Below, in pieces: positions 38,602 through 48,614 of a stretch of 64,000 nt of DNA. Location of the stretch: NCBI GenBank assembly GCA_050952935.1, contig JBMNLS010000001.1:1240001-1304000 (forward strand), given 5' to 3'. The translations under genes were made by a program, and so were the position numbers. The notes under the pieces are model-generated. The model did not search any database. It had not been told where the DNA came from and was given only the letters and a program-made list of their open reading frames with translations. Source of the stretch: UBA6115 sp050952935 (GTDB taxonomy: Bacteria > Bacillota > Clostridia > Christensenellales > Aristaeellaceae). Positions within the stretch are counted from its first letter, which is position 1; every line of letters starts with the position of its first letter.

Positions 38602-41592
38602 ATGCCTGTAACCGACACAAAGGAAAAGGGCTTGGAGTCCTTGATTGTGAAGTGGCTCGTTGAACAAAACGGCTATGAACAAGGCACAAGCGATAATTTC
38701 AGCCGTGAATATGCGGTAGACGAGACTCGGCTGTTTCGCTTCCTCTCAGAAACACAGGGGGCTGAGTTGGATAAGCTCGGCGTCTTTCAGAGCGATCTCA
38801 AGAAGGCGAAATTCCTTGATCGCTTGCGCGGTGAAATTGCCAAGCGCGGCATCATTGATGTGCTTCGTAATGGCATGAACATGTATCCCGCCAACCTCAT
38901 CACGTTCTATACCACCCCCTCATTGAAGAACAAGAAGGCAAGGATGATGTTTGAAAAGAACATCTTCAGCGTTACCCGCCAGCTCATGTATTCCAAAGAC
39001 GCAACCCGCCTGGCGCTTGATTTGTGCATCTTTATCAACGGCTTGCCAGTGATCACCTGTGAACTGAAAAATCAACTGACGAAGCAGAATGTTGACGATG
39101 CGGTGTATCAGTATCAGCATGACCGAGACCCCAAGGAGCTCCTTTTTCAATTCAAACGCTGCATCGCTCACTTTGCTCTGGATGATGCGCGGGTGAGGTT
39201 TTGCACCAAGCTGGACGGAACGGACTCCTGGTTCCTGCCATTTGACAAAGGCAATAAGGACGGCGCGGGCAACCCAATCAATCCCGACGGTCTGATGACA
39301 GACTATCTATGGAAGCAGATACTAACAAAAGGCATGCTTGCCCATATTATCGAGAACTATGCGCAGGTTGTCGAGGAGATTGACCCGGACACCAAACGAA
39401 AGAAGTATACGCAGATCTTTCCGCGCTTTCATCAGTTGTCTGTTGTAGAAAGCCTGCTTTCTGATGTCCGCCGAAACGACATCGGGCAGCGCTACCTGAT
39501 CCAGCACAGCGCCGGAAGCGGCAAATCCAACTCCATCGCCTGGCTCGCTCACCAGCTCATCGGGTTGGAGAGGGCTGATGGGAGCACCATCGTGGATTCC
39601 GTCATCGTCGTGACCGACCGTGTCATTTTGGATAAACAAATCCGCGATACCATCAAGCAGTTCATGCAGGTGTCAAACACCGTTGCCTGGGCTGAACATT
39701 CCGGGAATCTCCGTGATGCCATCAACGGCGGGAAGAAGATTATCATCACCACCGTACACAAATTCCCGGTAATCCTTGAAAGCATAGGGAGCGAACATAA
39801 AGGCCGAAGTTTTGCCATCATCATCGATGAAGCCCACTCATCCCAAAGCGGAAGCATGTCCGCGAAAATGAACATTGTGCTGTCAGGAGAGTATTCCGGT
39901 TCAGAGGATGAAGACGATGAAGACCGAATCAACCGCCTGATTGAGGAACGCATCAAGGGAAAACGGATGCTGAAGAACGCAAGCTATTTTGCTTTCACAG
40001 CTACGCCAAAGAATAAGACCCTTGAAATGTTCGGCGTACCATATCGCGAGGGTGACGTAGTCAAGCATAGGCCATTCCATGTATACACAATGAAACAAGC
40101 CATTCAGGAGGGCTTCATTCTCGATGTGCTGAAATATTACACGCCGGTTGACAGTTACTACAAGCTTATCAAGACCGCGCAGGATGACCCTATGTTCGAC
40201 AAGAACAGGGCGCAAAAAAAGCTTCGCTATTTTGTGGAAAGCAACGAGTATACGATTCTGCAAAAGGCAACGTTGATGGTGGAGCATTTCCATGAGCAGG
40301 TTGTCGCGAAGAACAAAATCGGCGGCAAGGCCAGAGCAATGGTTGTGACAAGCGGCATTAAAAGATGCATCGAATATTATTACGCCATCAACAAGTGCCT
40401 GGCGAATCGGCGCAGCCCTTTCAAAGCAATCATTGCATTTTCAGGGGAGTGTGAATTCCAGCAGGGTACCATGCTCACGTCTGCCGGCCTGAACGGATTC
40501 CCCGATAATACAATTGAGAAAGTATTTCGTACTGACCCCTATCGTTTCCTCATCGTCGCGGATATGTTCCAGACGGGTTATGATGAGCCGCTTCTTCACA
40601 CGATGTACGTGGACAAGATGCTATCGGACATCAAAGCGGTACAGACGCTTTCGAGGTTGAACCGAGCATGCCAGAAGAAATACGACACCTTTGTGCTTGA
40701 TTTCGCAAATAAGACCTCAACCATTGAAGAAGCATTCTCCAATTATTACCGTACAACAATTCTATCTTCCGAAACGGATCCAAACAAACTTTACGATCTC
40801 ATTGCCATCATGGACGGGTACCAGATTTTCACGCAGGAACATGTCGAAACGCTTGTCGACCTATACTTGAACGGCGCCGACCGCGAACGGCTGGACCCGA
40901 TTCTTGATGCTTGTGTTGCTCAGTACGACTTGATCGAGAACGAAGACAAGATCAAATTCAAAAGCGCTGCAAAGTCCTTTGTACGCACGTATGGATTTTT
41001 GGGTGCAATTCTGCAATATGGAAATGCTGGATGGGAGAAGCTATCGATCTTTCTGAACTTCCTCGTTCCGAAGCTGCCCTCTCCACAGGAGGATGACCTG
41101 TCACGTGGCATCCTGGAAGCAATCGACCTTGACAGCTATCGTGTTGAAGCACGAGAGGCTATCTCGCTCACGCTTGAAGACGCGGATGCGGAAGTTGATC
41201 CTGTTCCTGTTGGGCGGGGCGGTGGCATTGGCGAACCGGAAATGGATTTGCTTTCATCGATACTGATGGCCTTCAATGATATGTTTGGCAACATCGACTG
41301 GAATGACGTAGATAACGTTCGCCGTCAGATTCTGGAAATCCCATCAATGGTATCCAAGGACGAAAAATACCAAAACGCCATGAAGAACTCCGACAAGCAA
41401 AGCGCGCGCATGGAAAGCGAGCGGGCATTGCAGCAGGTCATATTAAGCATCATGGCGGATAATATGGAATTGTTCAAACAGTTCCAAGACAATCAATCGT
41501 TCAAGAAGTGGCTTTCAGATTTGGTGTTCAACCTGACATATAACGAGAAAGGGGAGGCGTTTGAAGCACCACAAAAGCCGAGTATAATATAG
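38602..41592 (+). CDS. hsdR: Type I restriction endonuclease subunit
   Basis: A 996-residue motor-nuclease. The N-terminal PD-(D/E)xK nuclease has LDLCIFINGLPVITCELKNQ (E-x-K). The SF2 translocase shows LIQHSAGSGKSNSIAWLAHQ (Walker A), FAIIIDEAHSSQSG (DEAH), YFAFTATPKNKTLEMFG, RFLIVADMFQTGYDEP and KAVQTLSRLNRACQKK. It cuts unmethylated foreign DNA after translocation together with HsdM and HsdS. It begins two bases after hsdS, and its length is normal for the family. Confidence 0.95.
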   Translation: MPVTDTKEKGLESLIVKWLVEQNGYEQGTSDNFSREYAVDETRLFRFLSETQGAELDKLGVFQSDLKKAKFLDRLRGEIAKRGIIDVLRNGMNMYPANLITFYTTPSLKNKKARMMFEKNIFSVTRQLMYSKDATRLALDLCIFINGLPVITCELKNQLTKQNVDDAVYQYQHDRDPKELLFQFKRCIAHFALDDARVRFCTKLDGTDSWFLPFDKGNKDGAGNPINPDGLMTDYLWKQILTKGMLAHIIENYAQVVEEIDPDTKRKKYTQIFPRFHQLSVVESLLSDVRRNDIGQRYLIQHSAGSGKSNSIAWLAHQLIGLERADGSTIVDSVIVVTDRVILDKQIRDTIKQFMQVSNTVAWAEHSGNLRDAINGGKKIIITTVHKFPVILESIGSEHKGRSFAIIIDEAHSSQSGSMSAKMNIVLSGEYSGSEDEDDEDRINRLIEERIKGKRMLKNASYFAFTATPKNKTLEMFGVPYREGDVVKHRPFHVYTMKQAIQEGFILDVLKYYTPVDSYYKLIKTAQDDPMFDKNRAQKKLRYFVESNEYTILQKATLMVEHFHEQVVAKNKIGGKARAMVVTSGIKRCIEYYYAINKCLANRRSPFKAIIAFSGECEFQQGTMLTSAGLNGFPDNTIEKVFRTDPYRFLIVADMFQTGYDEPLLHTMYVDKMLSDIKAVQTLSRLNRACQKKYDTFVLDFANKTSTIEEAFSNYYRTTILSSETDPNKLYDLIAIMDGYQIFTQEHVETLVDLYLNGADRERLDPILDACVAQYDLIENEDKIKFKSAAKSFVRTYGFLGAILQYGNAGWEKLSIFLNFLVPKLPSPQEDDLSRGILEAIDLDSYRVEAREAISLTLEDADAEVDPVPVGRGGGIGEPEMDLLSSILMAFNDMFGNIDWNDVDNVRRQILEIPSMVSKDEKYQNAMKNSDKQSARMESERALQQVILSIMADNMELFKQFQDNQSFKKWLSDLVFNLTYNEKGEAFEAPQKPSII

Positions 41593-41696
41593 TTTTCATG
41601 AAAGGGCTATGTTTATTGATCGCGGTGTCATATTTTGATTGACCATTTACAAAACTTACAAGTGAGTCCTGTTATTAAGTATGAGGGAGTGACAAC

Positions 41697-44087
41697 ATGT
41701 TTGACACGAAATATCTGAAGGAAGCGTTGGCAAGCTATAAACGGGATTTTGTTCAAAAGCTATGGCCAAACGAGAAGTATAAGTGGGAAGCAGTCCAGTT
41801 CTTTCAGGCCAACTGGGATGTGAATGCGGCAGACTTTGCTTCCATGTTGACCCTCTCCCTATCAAAAACTTTTAATTTGCTAGCGTCGGCGAACAACTTC
41901 CCCGCAGGAATGATTCAGGGTTTTGCCAAAACAGCGCCTGAAGAGGTGCGAGCAATGTTCATTGCGTTGTTCGATGAGAGCAATGACGTAGTAACCAGAA
42001 TCCTCAATTTTAAAGATCAGGCGACTACCATGCTGCAGAAGTACGGGAATACCGCAAAGCAGCATTATCAATATGAGAATGCTGTTAGCATATATTTATG
42101 GCTTCGCTATCCAGATAAATATTACATCTATAAGTTCGGTGAGGTAAAAGCTGTTGCGCAAGCACTCAGTAGCAATTATCAGTTCAAGAAAGGTGCCTAT
42201 TCGGAAAATCTGCGCAGTTTTTACCGCTTCTACGATGAATTGTGCGAGGCAATCAAGAATGACGAGGAACTCATCAATCTGTTCACATCCCAGCATGCCG
42301 AAGGATGTTATTCAGATCCGGAATATAGAACATTGACTATCGATGTCGGTTTTTATATCAGCCGCTACATTTCACAAAACGAACATGTGCCCGACACTGA
42401 ATGGTTCCCATCAGATTATTCGCCCAACATTTCTACCAATTTATGGGTAGAACTGCTAAATGATCCTGATATATTTACAGCGGGAAGTCTTGAGATCATG
42501 AAGCGTATGAAAGATTATGGCGGTCAAGCAACATGTACTCAACTTTCGATCAAGTATGGTGAAACGAAGAACTTCTACAACAGCGGTTCTTCTGCTTTGG
42601 CACGTCGTGTTGCAGAGAAAACAGGATGTCCCTTAACGGATAAAGAAAACGAGAATAGTAAATGGTGGCCTATTCTTTACGTTGGACGCAATGCAGGCAA
42701 GGAAGACTCCGGCAGCTATACATGGAAGCTACGTGATGAGCTATCCGCAGCTCTTGACAAGGTAGACCTTAGCCATGTTGAACTGTATGCTGCCGCTGCT
42801 CCAGGCGAAGAGGAACACGGCTATTGGTGGCTAAATGCAAATCCACGAATTTGGAGCTTTTCAGACATTGCGATAGGTGAAGTGCAGTCCTATACGCTTC
42901 TAAATGATAATGGCAACAAGCGCCGCATCTACCAGAATTTTCTTGACGCCAAGGCCGGCGATATGGTCATTGGATACGAATCAAACCCAATCAAGCAGAT
43001 CGTTGCAATCTGCAAGATAAGTGCAGAACAGGATGGCGAGAGGCTATACTTCGAAAAAATTGAAGGACTCGCATCGCCAATTGATTACCTGACACTAAAG
43101 AACTGCTCCGAACTGGAGAGAATGGAATACTTCAGAAATCCTCAGGGCAGCTTGTTCAGATTAACTAAAGGCGAATTTGATTTCATTGTTGACATAATCA
43201 GGGAGGAAAATCCGTTAGTCCCAAGAGAAAAGTCCGACAAATACGGCAAGAATGAATTCCTTGATAGTGTTTACATGACCGAAAGTCGCTTAGATTCGCT
43301 GATCTCAGTCCTAAGAAACAAAAAAAACATCATCCTGCAGGGCGCACCTGGTGTGGGGAAAACCTTTGCAGCAAAGCGGCTTGCTTACGTGATGATGGGA
43401 GAAAAGGATGAAAGCCGCATTGAATTCGTGCAGTTTCATCAGAATTACTCCTATGAAGATTTCGTGATGGGCTACAAGCCTGTGAATGATGGGTTTGAAC
43501 TGAGAAATGGAATTTTCTATCGTTTCTGTCAAAAAGCTGCAAACCAGCCGGACAAAGATCACTTCTTCATCATAGACGAGATCAACCGTGGTAACCTGAG
43601 CAAGATCTTCGGCGAACTGCTTATGTTGATCGAGCGTGACTATAGAGGCGCAAGAACAACGCTTGCATATAACGGATTGGCTTTCTCGGTACCCACAAAT
43701 CTTTACATCATTGGTATGATGAACACTGCGGACCGTAGCCTTGCCATGATTGATTATGCGCTCCGCCGCCGGTTCAGTTTCTTTGAGATCGAACCTGGCT
43801 TTGATTCAGATGGTTTTTCGAAATATCAGAATCAACTGAATAACGATACCCTCAATGTGCTGATTGAAAGGATAAAGGAACTGAATAAGGAGATATCGCT
43901 GGATAAATCGCTGGGAAAAGGGTTTTGCATAGGCCACAGCTACTTCTGTGAGCGGAAGGTGTGCACAGATGAATGGATGCAAGCTATAGTTCACTACGAT
44001 ATTTTGCCGTTGCTAGGTGAATATTGGTTTGATGACAATGCGAGGCTCCGGCGCTGGGAGAATGTGCTCCTTAGTGTGTTCCAATGA
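41697..44087 (+). CDS. mcrB: McrB-like GTPase with EVE domain
   Basis: A 796-residue protein. The N-terminal ~370 residues are a helical DUF-like region. Residues about 378-480 are an EVE/PUA-like modified-base reader (YWWLNANPRIWSFSDIAIGE, AKAGDMVIGYESNPIKQIVA). From about 540 an AAA+ motor of the McrB type has NIILQGAPGVGKTFAAKRLA, FFIIDEINRGNLSKIFGELL, and IGMMNTADRSLAMIDYALRR (the McrB signature M-N-T-A-D-R). It should recognise modified DNA and drive the McrC nuclease. GAGGGAGTGACAAC precedes the ATG. Confidence 0.92.
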   Translation: MFDTKYLKEALASYKRDFVQKLWPNEKYKWEAVQFFQANWDVNAADFASMLTLSLSKTFNLLASANNFPAGMIQGFAKTAPEEVRAMFIALFDESNDVVTRILNFKDQATTMLQKYGNTAKQHYQYENAVSIYLWLRYPDKYYIYKFGEVKAVAQALSSNYQFKKGAYSENLRSFYRFYDELCEAIKNDEELINLFTSQHAEGCYSDPEYRTLTIDVGFYISRYISQNEHVPDTEWFPSDYSPNISTNLWVELLNDPDIFTAGSLEIMKRMKDYGGQATCTQLSIKYGETKNFYNSGSSALARRVAEKTGCPLTDKENENSKWWPILYVGRNAGKEDSGSYTWKLRDELSAALDKVDLSHVELYAAAAPGEEEHGYWWLNANPRIWSFSDIAIGEVQSYTLLNDNGNKRRIYQNFLDAKAGDMVIGYESNPIKQIVAICKISAEQDGERLYFEKIEGLASPIDYLTLKNCSELERMEYFRNPQGSLFRLTKGEFDFIVDIIREENPLVPREKSDKYGKNEFLDSVYMTESRLDSLISVLRNKKNIILQGAPGVGKTFAAKRLAYVMMGEKDESRIEFVQFHQNYSYEDFVMGYKPVNDGFELRNGIFYRFCQKAANQPDKDHFFIIDEINRGNLSKIFGELLMLIERDYRGARTTLAYNGLAFSVPTNLYIIGMMNTADRSLAMIDYALRRRFSFFEIEPGFDSDGFSKYQNQLNNDTLNVLIERIKELNKEISLDKSLGKGFCIGHSYFCERKVCTDEWMQAIVHYDILPLLGEYWFDDNARLRRWENVLLSVFQ

Positions 44088-45151
44088 CAAAAGACAAACA
44101 CATATTCATTAAAAACATATATTATATGCTGTCGTATGCCTTCACGTCCTTGCAGCAGTCCATTTTCGATGACGTTGCGAAGGAAGAGTTCGAGGACCTG
44201 CACAATCTACTTGCCGCAATTCTCGCTAAAGGCATAGGTCAGCAGCTGAAGCAAGGCCTTTATCGCGAATACCTGAATAAAGTCGAAGATATAGCTGTCA
44301 TGCGGGGAAAAATCGACATGCCTGGCACAATGAGAAACAAGGTCGAAAGGCAGCAAGTACTGTCATGCGATTTTGATGAGTTATCAGAGAATAACCTACT
44401 CAATCAGATCCTGAAAACGACAGTTACACTCTTGCTTCGACATTCAAATGTGAAACCCAAATATAAAGAACCGCTCAGGCAAGGTATGCTTTTCTTCTCT
44501 TCCATTGACATCATCAAAGAACCTGCTTCCATCAAGTGGACAGCGATACGATTCAAACGTAACAATCAGACTTATCGAATGCTGATCAGCATCTGTCAAC
44601 TTGCTCTGGAGGGGATGTTAATTACCACAGAACAAGGTGAGTACAAGCTAGCATCCTTCTTCGATGAACAACGCATGTCCCGCTTGTACGAGAAGTTCAT
44701 CCTGGAGTACTACATCAAAAAGTACCCGGCCCTCAGGCCAGAGGCTTCAGAAATCCATTGGGCGTTGGACGACGGTATAGGTACGATGCTGCCAGTCATG
44801 CAAAGTGATATTACCCTGAAGCATGGAAAAGAGATTCTCATTATCGACGCAAAATACTACTCACATACAACCCAGGTTCAATACGATGTACATACGCTCC
44901 ATTCCAACAATCTGTATCAGATTTTTACATATGTCAAGAATAAGGATTCCGAATACGTGGATGACCCGCACAATGTTTCAGGAATGCTTCTTTATGCAAA
45001 AACTGACGAAACCATCCAGCCGGACAATGTGTACCAGATGAGCGGAAACAAAATCAGTGTTCAAACGCTAGATCTGAATCGCGAGTTTGGAGAAATCTCA
45101 AAGCAATTGAGTGCCACTGTTGAAAGCCATTTCGAAATGACTGTTAAGTAA
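44084..45151 (+). CDS. mcrC: McrC-type nuclease subunit
   Basis: A 355-residue protein of the 5-methylcytosine restriction family. The N-terminus IFIKNIYYMLSYAFTSLQQ and VMRGKIDMPGTMRNK are typical of McrC/LlaJI-type partners. The C-terminal PD-(D/E)xK nuclease is visible as MQSDITLKHGKEILIIDAKY (D ... D-A-K). It overlaps mcrB by four bases, so the two are translated together and form a modification-dependent restriction complex. Confidence 0.9.
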   Translation: MTKDKHIFIKNIYYMLSYAFTSLQQSIFDDVAKEEFEDLHNLLAAILAKGIGQQLKQGLYREYLNKVEDIAVMRGKIDMPGTMRNKVERQQVLSCDFDELSENNLLNQILKTTVTLLLRHSNVKPKYKEPLRQGMLFFSSIDIIKEPASIKWTAIRFKRNNQTYRMLISICQLALEGMLITTEQGEYKLASFFDEQRMSRLYEKFILEYYIKKYPALRPEASEIHWALDDGIGTMLPVMQSDITLKHGKEILIIDAKYYSHTTQVQYDVHTLHSNNLYQIFTYVKNKDSEYVDDPHNVSGMLLYAKTDETIQPDNVYQMSGNKISVQTLDLNREFGEISKQLSATVESHFEMTVK

Positions 45152-45289
45152 GAAACCGCGGATAGATAAGCAGAAGCTTGATGATCTCTTTAAAGATATT
45201 ATCACTGACCAATTCAAACACCGGCATATGCATACAAAAATTCTGGCTGCTTGCTGAGTGAGGCCTGAAGTAAACAGAGAGGAGCAACT

Positions 45290-46108
45290 ATGGTCAACAG
45301 CCAAAACGATCCAGGCACCATCATCAACTACCCGGATTATGAGAAGTTGAAGGCCGAGGTAGAAAAGCTGCGGACAGAGTTGTCCATGCTGGTGCTTGAG
45401 AAGGATGAGCTCTTCCTTGTGGAATGCAGGAATATTGAGATGATGTATATGCTCGCGGTTGGCGGGTTGGAGTACAAGGTGTATCAGCTCGAATGCCAGG
45501 TACTCCGGCTCAAGCGAAAAGCGGAGCTGATTCAGGCAAGAAAGAACCGGCAGGAAAGGATATTCGTACCTGAGATAGAAGAGGCGCTGGACGCTGAATT
45601 CACGGAATATCAAGCCCGTTTGGAAGAGAAAATTAACAGGGTGAACGCGGCCATTGAGCGCAGTCACAGCCAGGCTCTGTCTGATGAGGACGCCCGCGAA
45701 CTAAAGAAGCTCTACAGAAGCATTGTGAAGGTCCTGCATCCAGACCTGCACCCGGAATTGAGCGACACAAAACTCCAGTTGTTCTATAACGCAGTCAGGG
45801 CCTATGAGAATGGGGATTTGGAGGAGATGCGAATCATTAGCGCAATGGTCGGCGAATCAGAACTGCCCGACATCAAGCAGGACGGGATGACGACCTTAGC
45901 AAAAGAAAAGACCCGCCTGAAAGACCTGCTAAAGAATCTGCGGGACAGGATCGCGCAGATTAAGATGGAATATCCATACACAATGAAAGCGTTTGTCCGT
46001 GATCCAAAGCAGGTCGAGGAGCGAAAGGCGGAACTGGAGGCTGCCATTGGGCAATGGCGCGATGTGCTTGCCTCTTATAAGGCCAGGATCGATGAAATGT
46101 TGGGGTGA
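45290..46108 (+). CDS. J-domain coiled-coil protein
   Basis: A 272-residue protein. The N-terminal half is coiled coil (DYEKLKAEVEKLRTELSMLV and later helices). Around residue 140-195 there is a J domain: ELKKLYRSIVKVLHPDLHPE with the H-P-D tripeptide, followed by LFYNAVRAYENGDLEEMRII. A second coiled coil ends the protein. J domains recruit Hsp70. Its gene ends four bases before the HIRAN gene, so the two are coupled. A similar pairing inside a restriction island suggests a defence role, which is inference. Confidence 0.82.
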   Translation: MVNSQNDPGTIINYPDYEKLKAEVEKLRTELSMLVLEKDELFLVECRNIEMMYMLAVGGLEYKVYQLECQVLRLKRKAELIQARKNRQERIFVPEIEEALDAEFTEYQARLEEKINRVNAAIERSHSQALSDEDARELKKLYRSIVKVLHPDLHPELSDTKLQLFYNAVRAYENGDLEEMRIISAMVGESELPDIKQDGMTTLAKEKTRLKDLLKNLRDRIAQIKMEYPYTMKAFVRDPKQVEERKAELEAAIGQWRDVLASYKARIDEMLG

Positions 46109-46112
46109 TAGC

Positions 46113-46511
46113 ATGAATGAGTTGTCAAAAAACGAGGGAAGCGGGGTAGTAAGCTTGCTTCATGGTAGAGGCGGACTACCTGGCATCCCCAAGCCATTTG
46201 AACGTGACATTTACCTATTTGACACCCGCGTAGCAGGAACCAGTCACATAGAAGGCATTGAGGAGCTGGAGTCCCATCTAAATGTGGATGACAAACTCGA
46301 ATTTTTCCGCGAACCAGATAATCAATACGACGACAAGGCAATAGCAATCAAGAATGCTGATGGTGTGAAAATCGGATATGTGCCGCAGGCTGATAATGTG
46401 ATATTCGCCCGCCTTATGGATGCTGGTAAGCTGTTGTTTGGTAAGATAACGTCCAAGGAAATGATGGGCAGTTGGCTTAGGATTGAGATCAAGGTGTTCT
46501 TGCATGAGTAG
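46113..46511 (+). CDS. HIRAN-domain protein
   Basis: About 132 residues from MNELSKNEGSGVVSLLHGRG; TGGGGTGATAGC places the start at 46113 although the frame is open upstream. The HIRAN domain covers IYLFDTRVAGTSHIEGIEEL, LEFFREPDNQYDDKAIAIKN and GYVPQADNVIFARLMDAGK. In HLTF-type proteins HIRAN binds DNA 3' ends; stand-alone bacterial ones are found beside DNA repair and restriction genes. It starts 4 bases after the J-domain gene. Confidence 0.88.
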   Translation: MNELSKNEGSGVVSLLHGRGGLPGIPKPFERDIYLFDTRVAGTSHIEGIEELESHLNVDDKLEFFREPDNQYDDKAIAIKNADGVKIGYVPQADNVIFARLMDAGKLLFGKITSKEMMGSWLRIEIKVFLHE

Positions 46512-46529
46512 GAGGAAGGCGGTGATCAG

Positions 46530-47387
46530 TTGACTACAAGAGAGAAAAATCTAGCGGTTTATCAGTGTGCCTTGAAATATCTTCATTCGCTGCTTCCGAA
46601 AGGAATGAAAGAGGCTGATCTTGATAAATACTACAATGGTGACAGCCGTGACTTTGAAACGTTGACTGATGTATTCGAGCAGTTCATTCAGTCGGCTCAG
46701 AACTATCAAGGCATGCCAAATTTCATAAAATACAGTGAACGTCGTATAGAGATCAAAGATATCCTACTTGACTTTGATATTGCGCAAATAGCTGACTTTT
46801 CTGTTGAGAAGCTTTATCTGACATTCAGAAAAGCTTTTTGCGTTACCAGCAAGGATAGCAATTTTAACGCTTGGCATAAATGGAGCAAATCTATTATTGA
46901 TGTGGCAAAGTTTCTGTGTAACTTCAATGGAGTGGATGACTTTCGTACATTTATAGGTCAGTTTGACTATAATCTTCCAATGAGAACTGCACTGCCACTG
47001 CTCATTGCAAAGAAGATCAGCGGCCTTGGTTTTTCTCTGGCTTGTGATTGTCTCAAGGAACTGGGTTTTATCAATTATGCCAAACCAGATACGCATTTAA
47101 TAGACACATGCGAAGGATTGATGCTGTCAGACAGGGATCCAGTTTCGGTGTTTGAGGCGATTGTAAGAATGTCTGATGATTGTAAAGCCGTGGATCGGAC
47201 AGCGACTCCCTATAAAATTGATAAAATCCTATGGCTGATATGTTCTGGGCGTTTTTACCTCGACAATGTCACCATCGGGAGACATAAGAATGAATTTATA
47301 CTATTGGCTAAGAACAACCTGAGTGAAGAGATAGATATGAGGCAAACGGGAATTTGTGATTCCGGACTGTATCCGAAAGAAGGATAA
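46530..47387 (+). CDS. HhH DNA glycosylase-like protein
   Basis: A 285-residue protein from TTG 46530 behind GGAGGAAGGCGG. A helix-hairpin-helix-like stretch, KKISGLGFSLACDCLKELGF, is followed by YAKPDTHLIDTCEGLML, where P-D-x-H resembles the catalytic Asp loop of HhH-GPD glycosylases (usual order: HhH, then P-x-D). The end has YKIDKILWLICSGRFY. Overall it may recognise or remove a base from modified DNA. Similarity is judged by eye only. It lies inside the restriction island. Confidence 0.6.
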   Translation: MTTREKNLAVYQCALKYLHSLLPKGMKEADLDKYYNGDSRDFETLTDVFEQFIQSAQNYQGMPNFIKYSERRIEIKDILLDFDIAQIADFSVEKLYLTFRKAFCVTSKDSNFNAWHKWSKSIIDVAKFLCNFNGVDDFRTFIGQFDYNLPMRTALPLLIAKKISGLGFSLACDCLKELGFINYAKPDTHLIDTCEGLMLSDRDPVSVFEAIVRMSDDCKAVDRTATPYKIDKILWLICSGRFYLDNVTIGRHKNEFILLAKNNLSEEIDMRQTGICDSGLYPKEG

Positions 47388-47391
47388 TTCT

Positions 47392-47943
47392 ATGTTGACA
47401 CCAGACAACTCAATGTATGCCACTCATCACGACTTGGACATCAAACCCATCCCGGAACAGGTGCTCTACATCAACGAACCGGGTATTGCGGGCGATTTTT
47501 GTGGCATGGGGATATCTGACCTGGATGACGCACAGTGGCTTGCTAAGGTGGATGACACTTGCGAAAACGCATCCTGGTATGCAAAGCAATCGCTGGACCA
47601 TATCCGCGTCTTTATTCCCCTTGACTTGAGTAGAAAAACAATCCTGGCATATTTTAGGGCGGTAATGGTATTTTTCGGGCATGCCAATGAGAAGAATGAA
47701 GCAGCTTTTTCCAGCGCCATCGACCAGGTTGTCACTAGACTGGAAATCTATGACCAAGTGTGGCTCACCAGAGAGATGTCAAGAAACCGCACATGCGCTG
47801 AGCTTCACAGCCAGCATGCCTCAGAGATCGTGCGGATCATCGTTGACGAACTTGTCCATCTGGGCAGTGACGGCTGTACAGCGGAGTGCTTCCCTTATGA
47901 AACGGTTGAGATGCTGTGCAAGGAGTATAATTTCGAGATGTAG
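47392..47943 (+). CDS. Uncharacterised protein of the defence island
   Basis: About 183 residues from MLTPDNSMYATHHDLDIKPI; GAAAGAAGG before the ATG at 47392 decides the start. It has mixed alpha/beta structure with FCGMGISDLDDAQWLAKVDD, KQSLDHIRVFIPLDLSRKTI and a C-terminal helix HASEIVRIIVDELVHLG. I recognise no family. It is co-directional with and close to the glycosylase-like gene and the zinc-ribbon gene. Confidence 0.65.
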   Translation: MLTPDNSMYATHHDLDIKPIPEQVLYINEPGIAGDFCGMGISDLDDAQWLAKVDDTCENASWYAKQSLDHIRVFIPLDLSRKTILAYFRAVMVFFGHANEKNEAAFSSAIDQVVTRLEIYDQVWLTREMSRNRTCAELHSQHASEIVRIIVDELVHLGSDGCTAECFPYETVEMLCKEYNFEM

Positions 47944-47974
47944 AATTGATTGAAATTTCCAGGAGGATGGGGTT

Positions 47975-48202
47975 ATGGCAAGTGATATTGAGGCATTGCG
48001 CAAGTGGAGCAAACTTGATTTGGACACAAAGAATTGTTTGCTTACCAACGTGTTCTGTTCAAATTGCTTTACTACAACAGTAATCAACTACGAGATTGTT
48101 TCACGCAAAGACGGCATCCTCATTCAGGGGATATGTAAGCAGTGTGGGCGTGAAGTGGCCAGAGTTGTCGAGGAGGGTTGGTTTAGTCAAGGCTCAGAAT
48201 AG
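47975..48202 (+). CDS. Small zinc-ribbon protein
   Basis: A 75-residue protein with two C-x-x-C pairs: LTNVFCSNCFTTTVIN and IQGICKQCGREVARV. CAGGAGGATGGGGTT precedes the ATG. It probably binds zinc and perhaps nucleic acid or a partner protein. No specific family is recognised. It sits between uncharacterised defence-island genes. Confidence 0.7.
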   Translation: MASDIEALRKWSKLDLDTKNCLLTNVFCSNCFTTTVINYEIVSRKDGILIQGICKQCGREVARVVEEGWFSQGSE

Positions 48203-48255
48203 ACAAGTGATCAGGAAATATCTAGCAAGCGACGTTAATGAAGGCAGGAATCAAC

Positions 48256-48591
48256 ATGGAAACTGATCAGATTATTAGTTTTATTAAGGAACGTAATTGG
48301 GAACAATTTCATACCCCAAAAAATTTAGCCATAGCTATTGGTGCCGAAGTAGGTGAGTTACTGGAATGCTTTCAATGGAAAACTGATGAAGAAATCCATA
48401 ATATGGTTCAACAAGAAAATACAGAGCAAATTGCTGATGAAATTGCGGACATATACATGTATCTTGTTAGCTTAAGTTATTGCATGAACATTAATCTGGA
48501 AAATGCTATTCAAAATAAGCTTGACAAAAACAGGCGCAAATATCCTATTGATAAAAGCTTCGGAAGTGCAAAAAAGTATACTGAGCTTTAA
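48256..48591 (+). CDS. MazG-like nucleotide pyrophosphohydrolase
   Basis: About 111 residues from METDQIISFIKERNWEQFHT. The MazG/dUTPase-like core is NLAIAIGAEVGELLECFQW (E-x-x-E metal ligands), followed by EQIADEIADIYMYLVSLSYC (E-x-x-D) and the basic C-terminal helix LDKNRRKYP. These are the four acidic ligands of the all-alpha NTP pyrophosphohydrolases. It hydrolyses (d)NTPs to monophosphates. In a defence island this may deplete nucleotides, but housekeeping is equally possible. Confidence 0.9.
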   Translation: METDQIISFIKERNWEQFHTPKNLAIAIGAEVGELLECFQWKTDEEIHNMVQQENTEQIADEIADIYMYLVSLSYCMNINLENAIQNKLDKNRRKYPIDKSFGSAKKYTEL

Positions 48592-48614
48592 GGATATGTT
48601 AGAGGTGATAAGCT

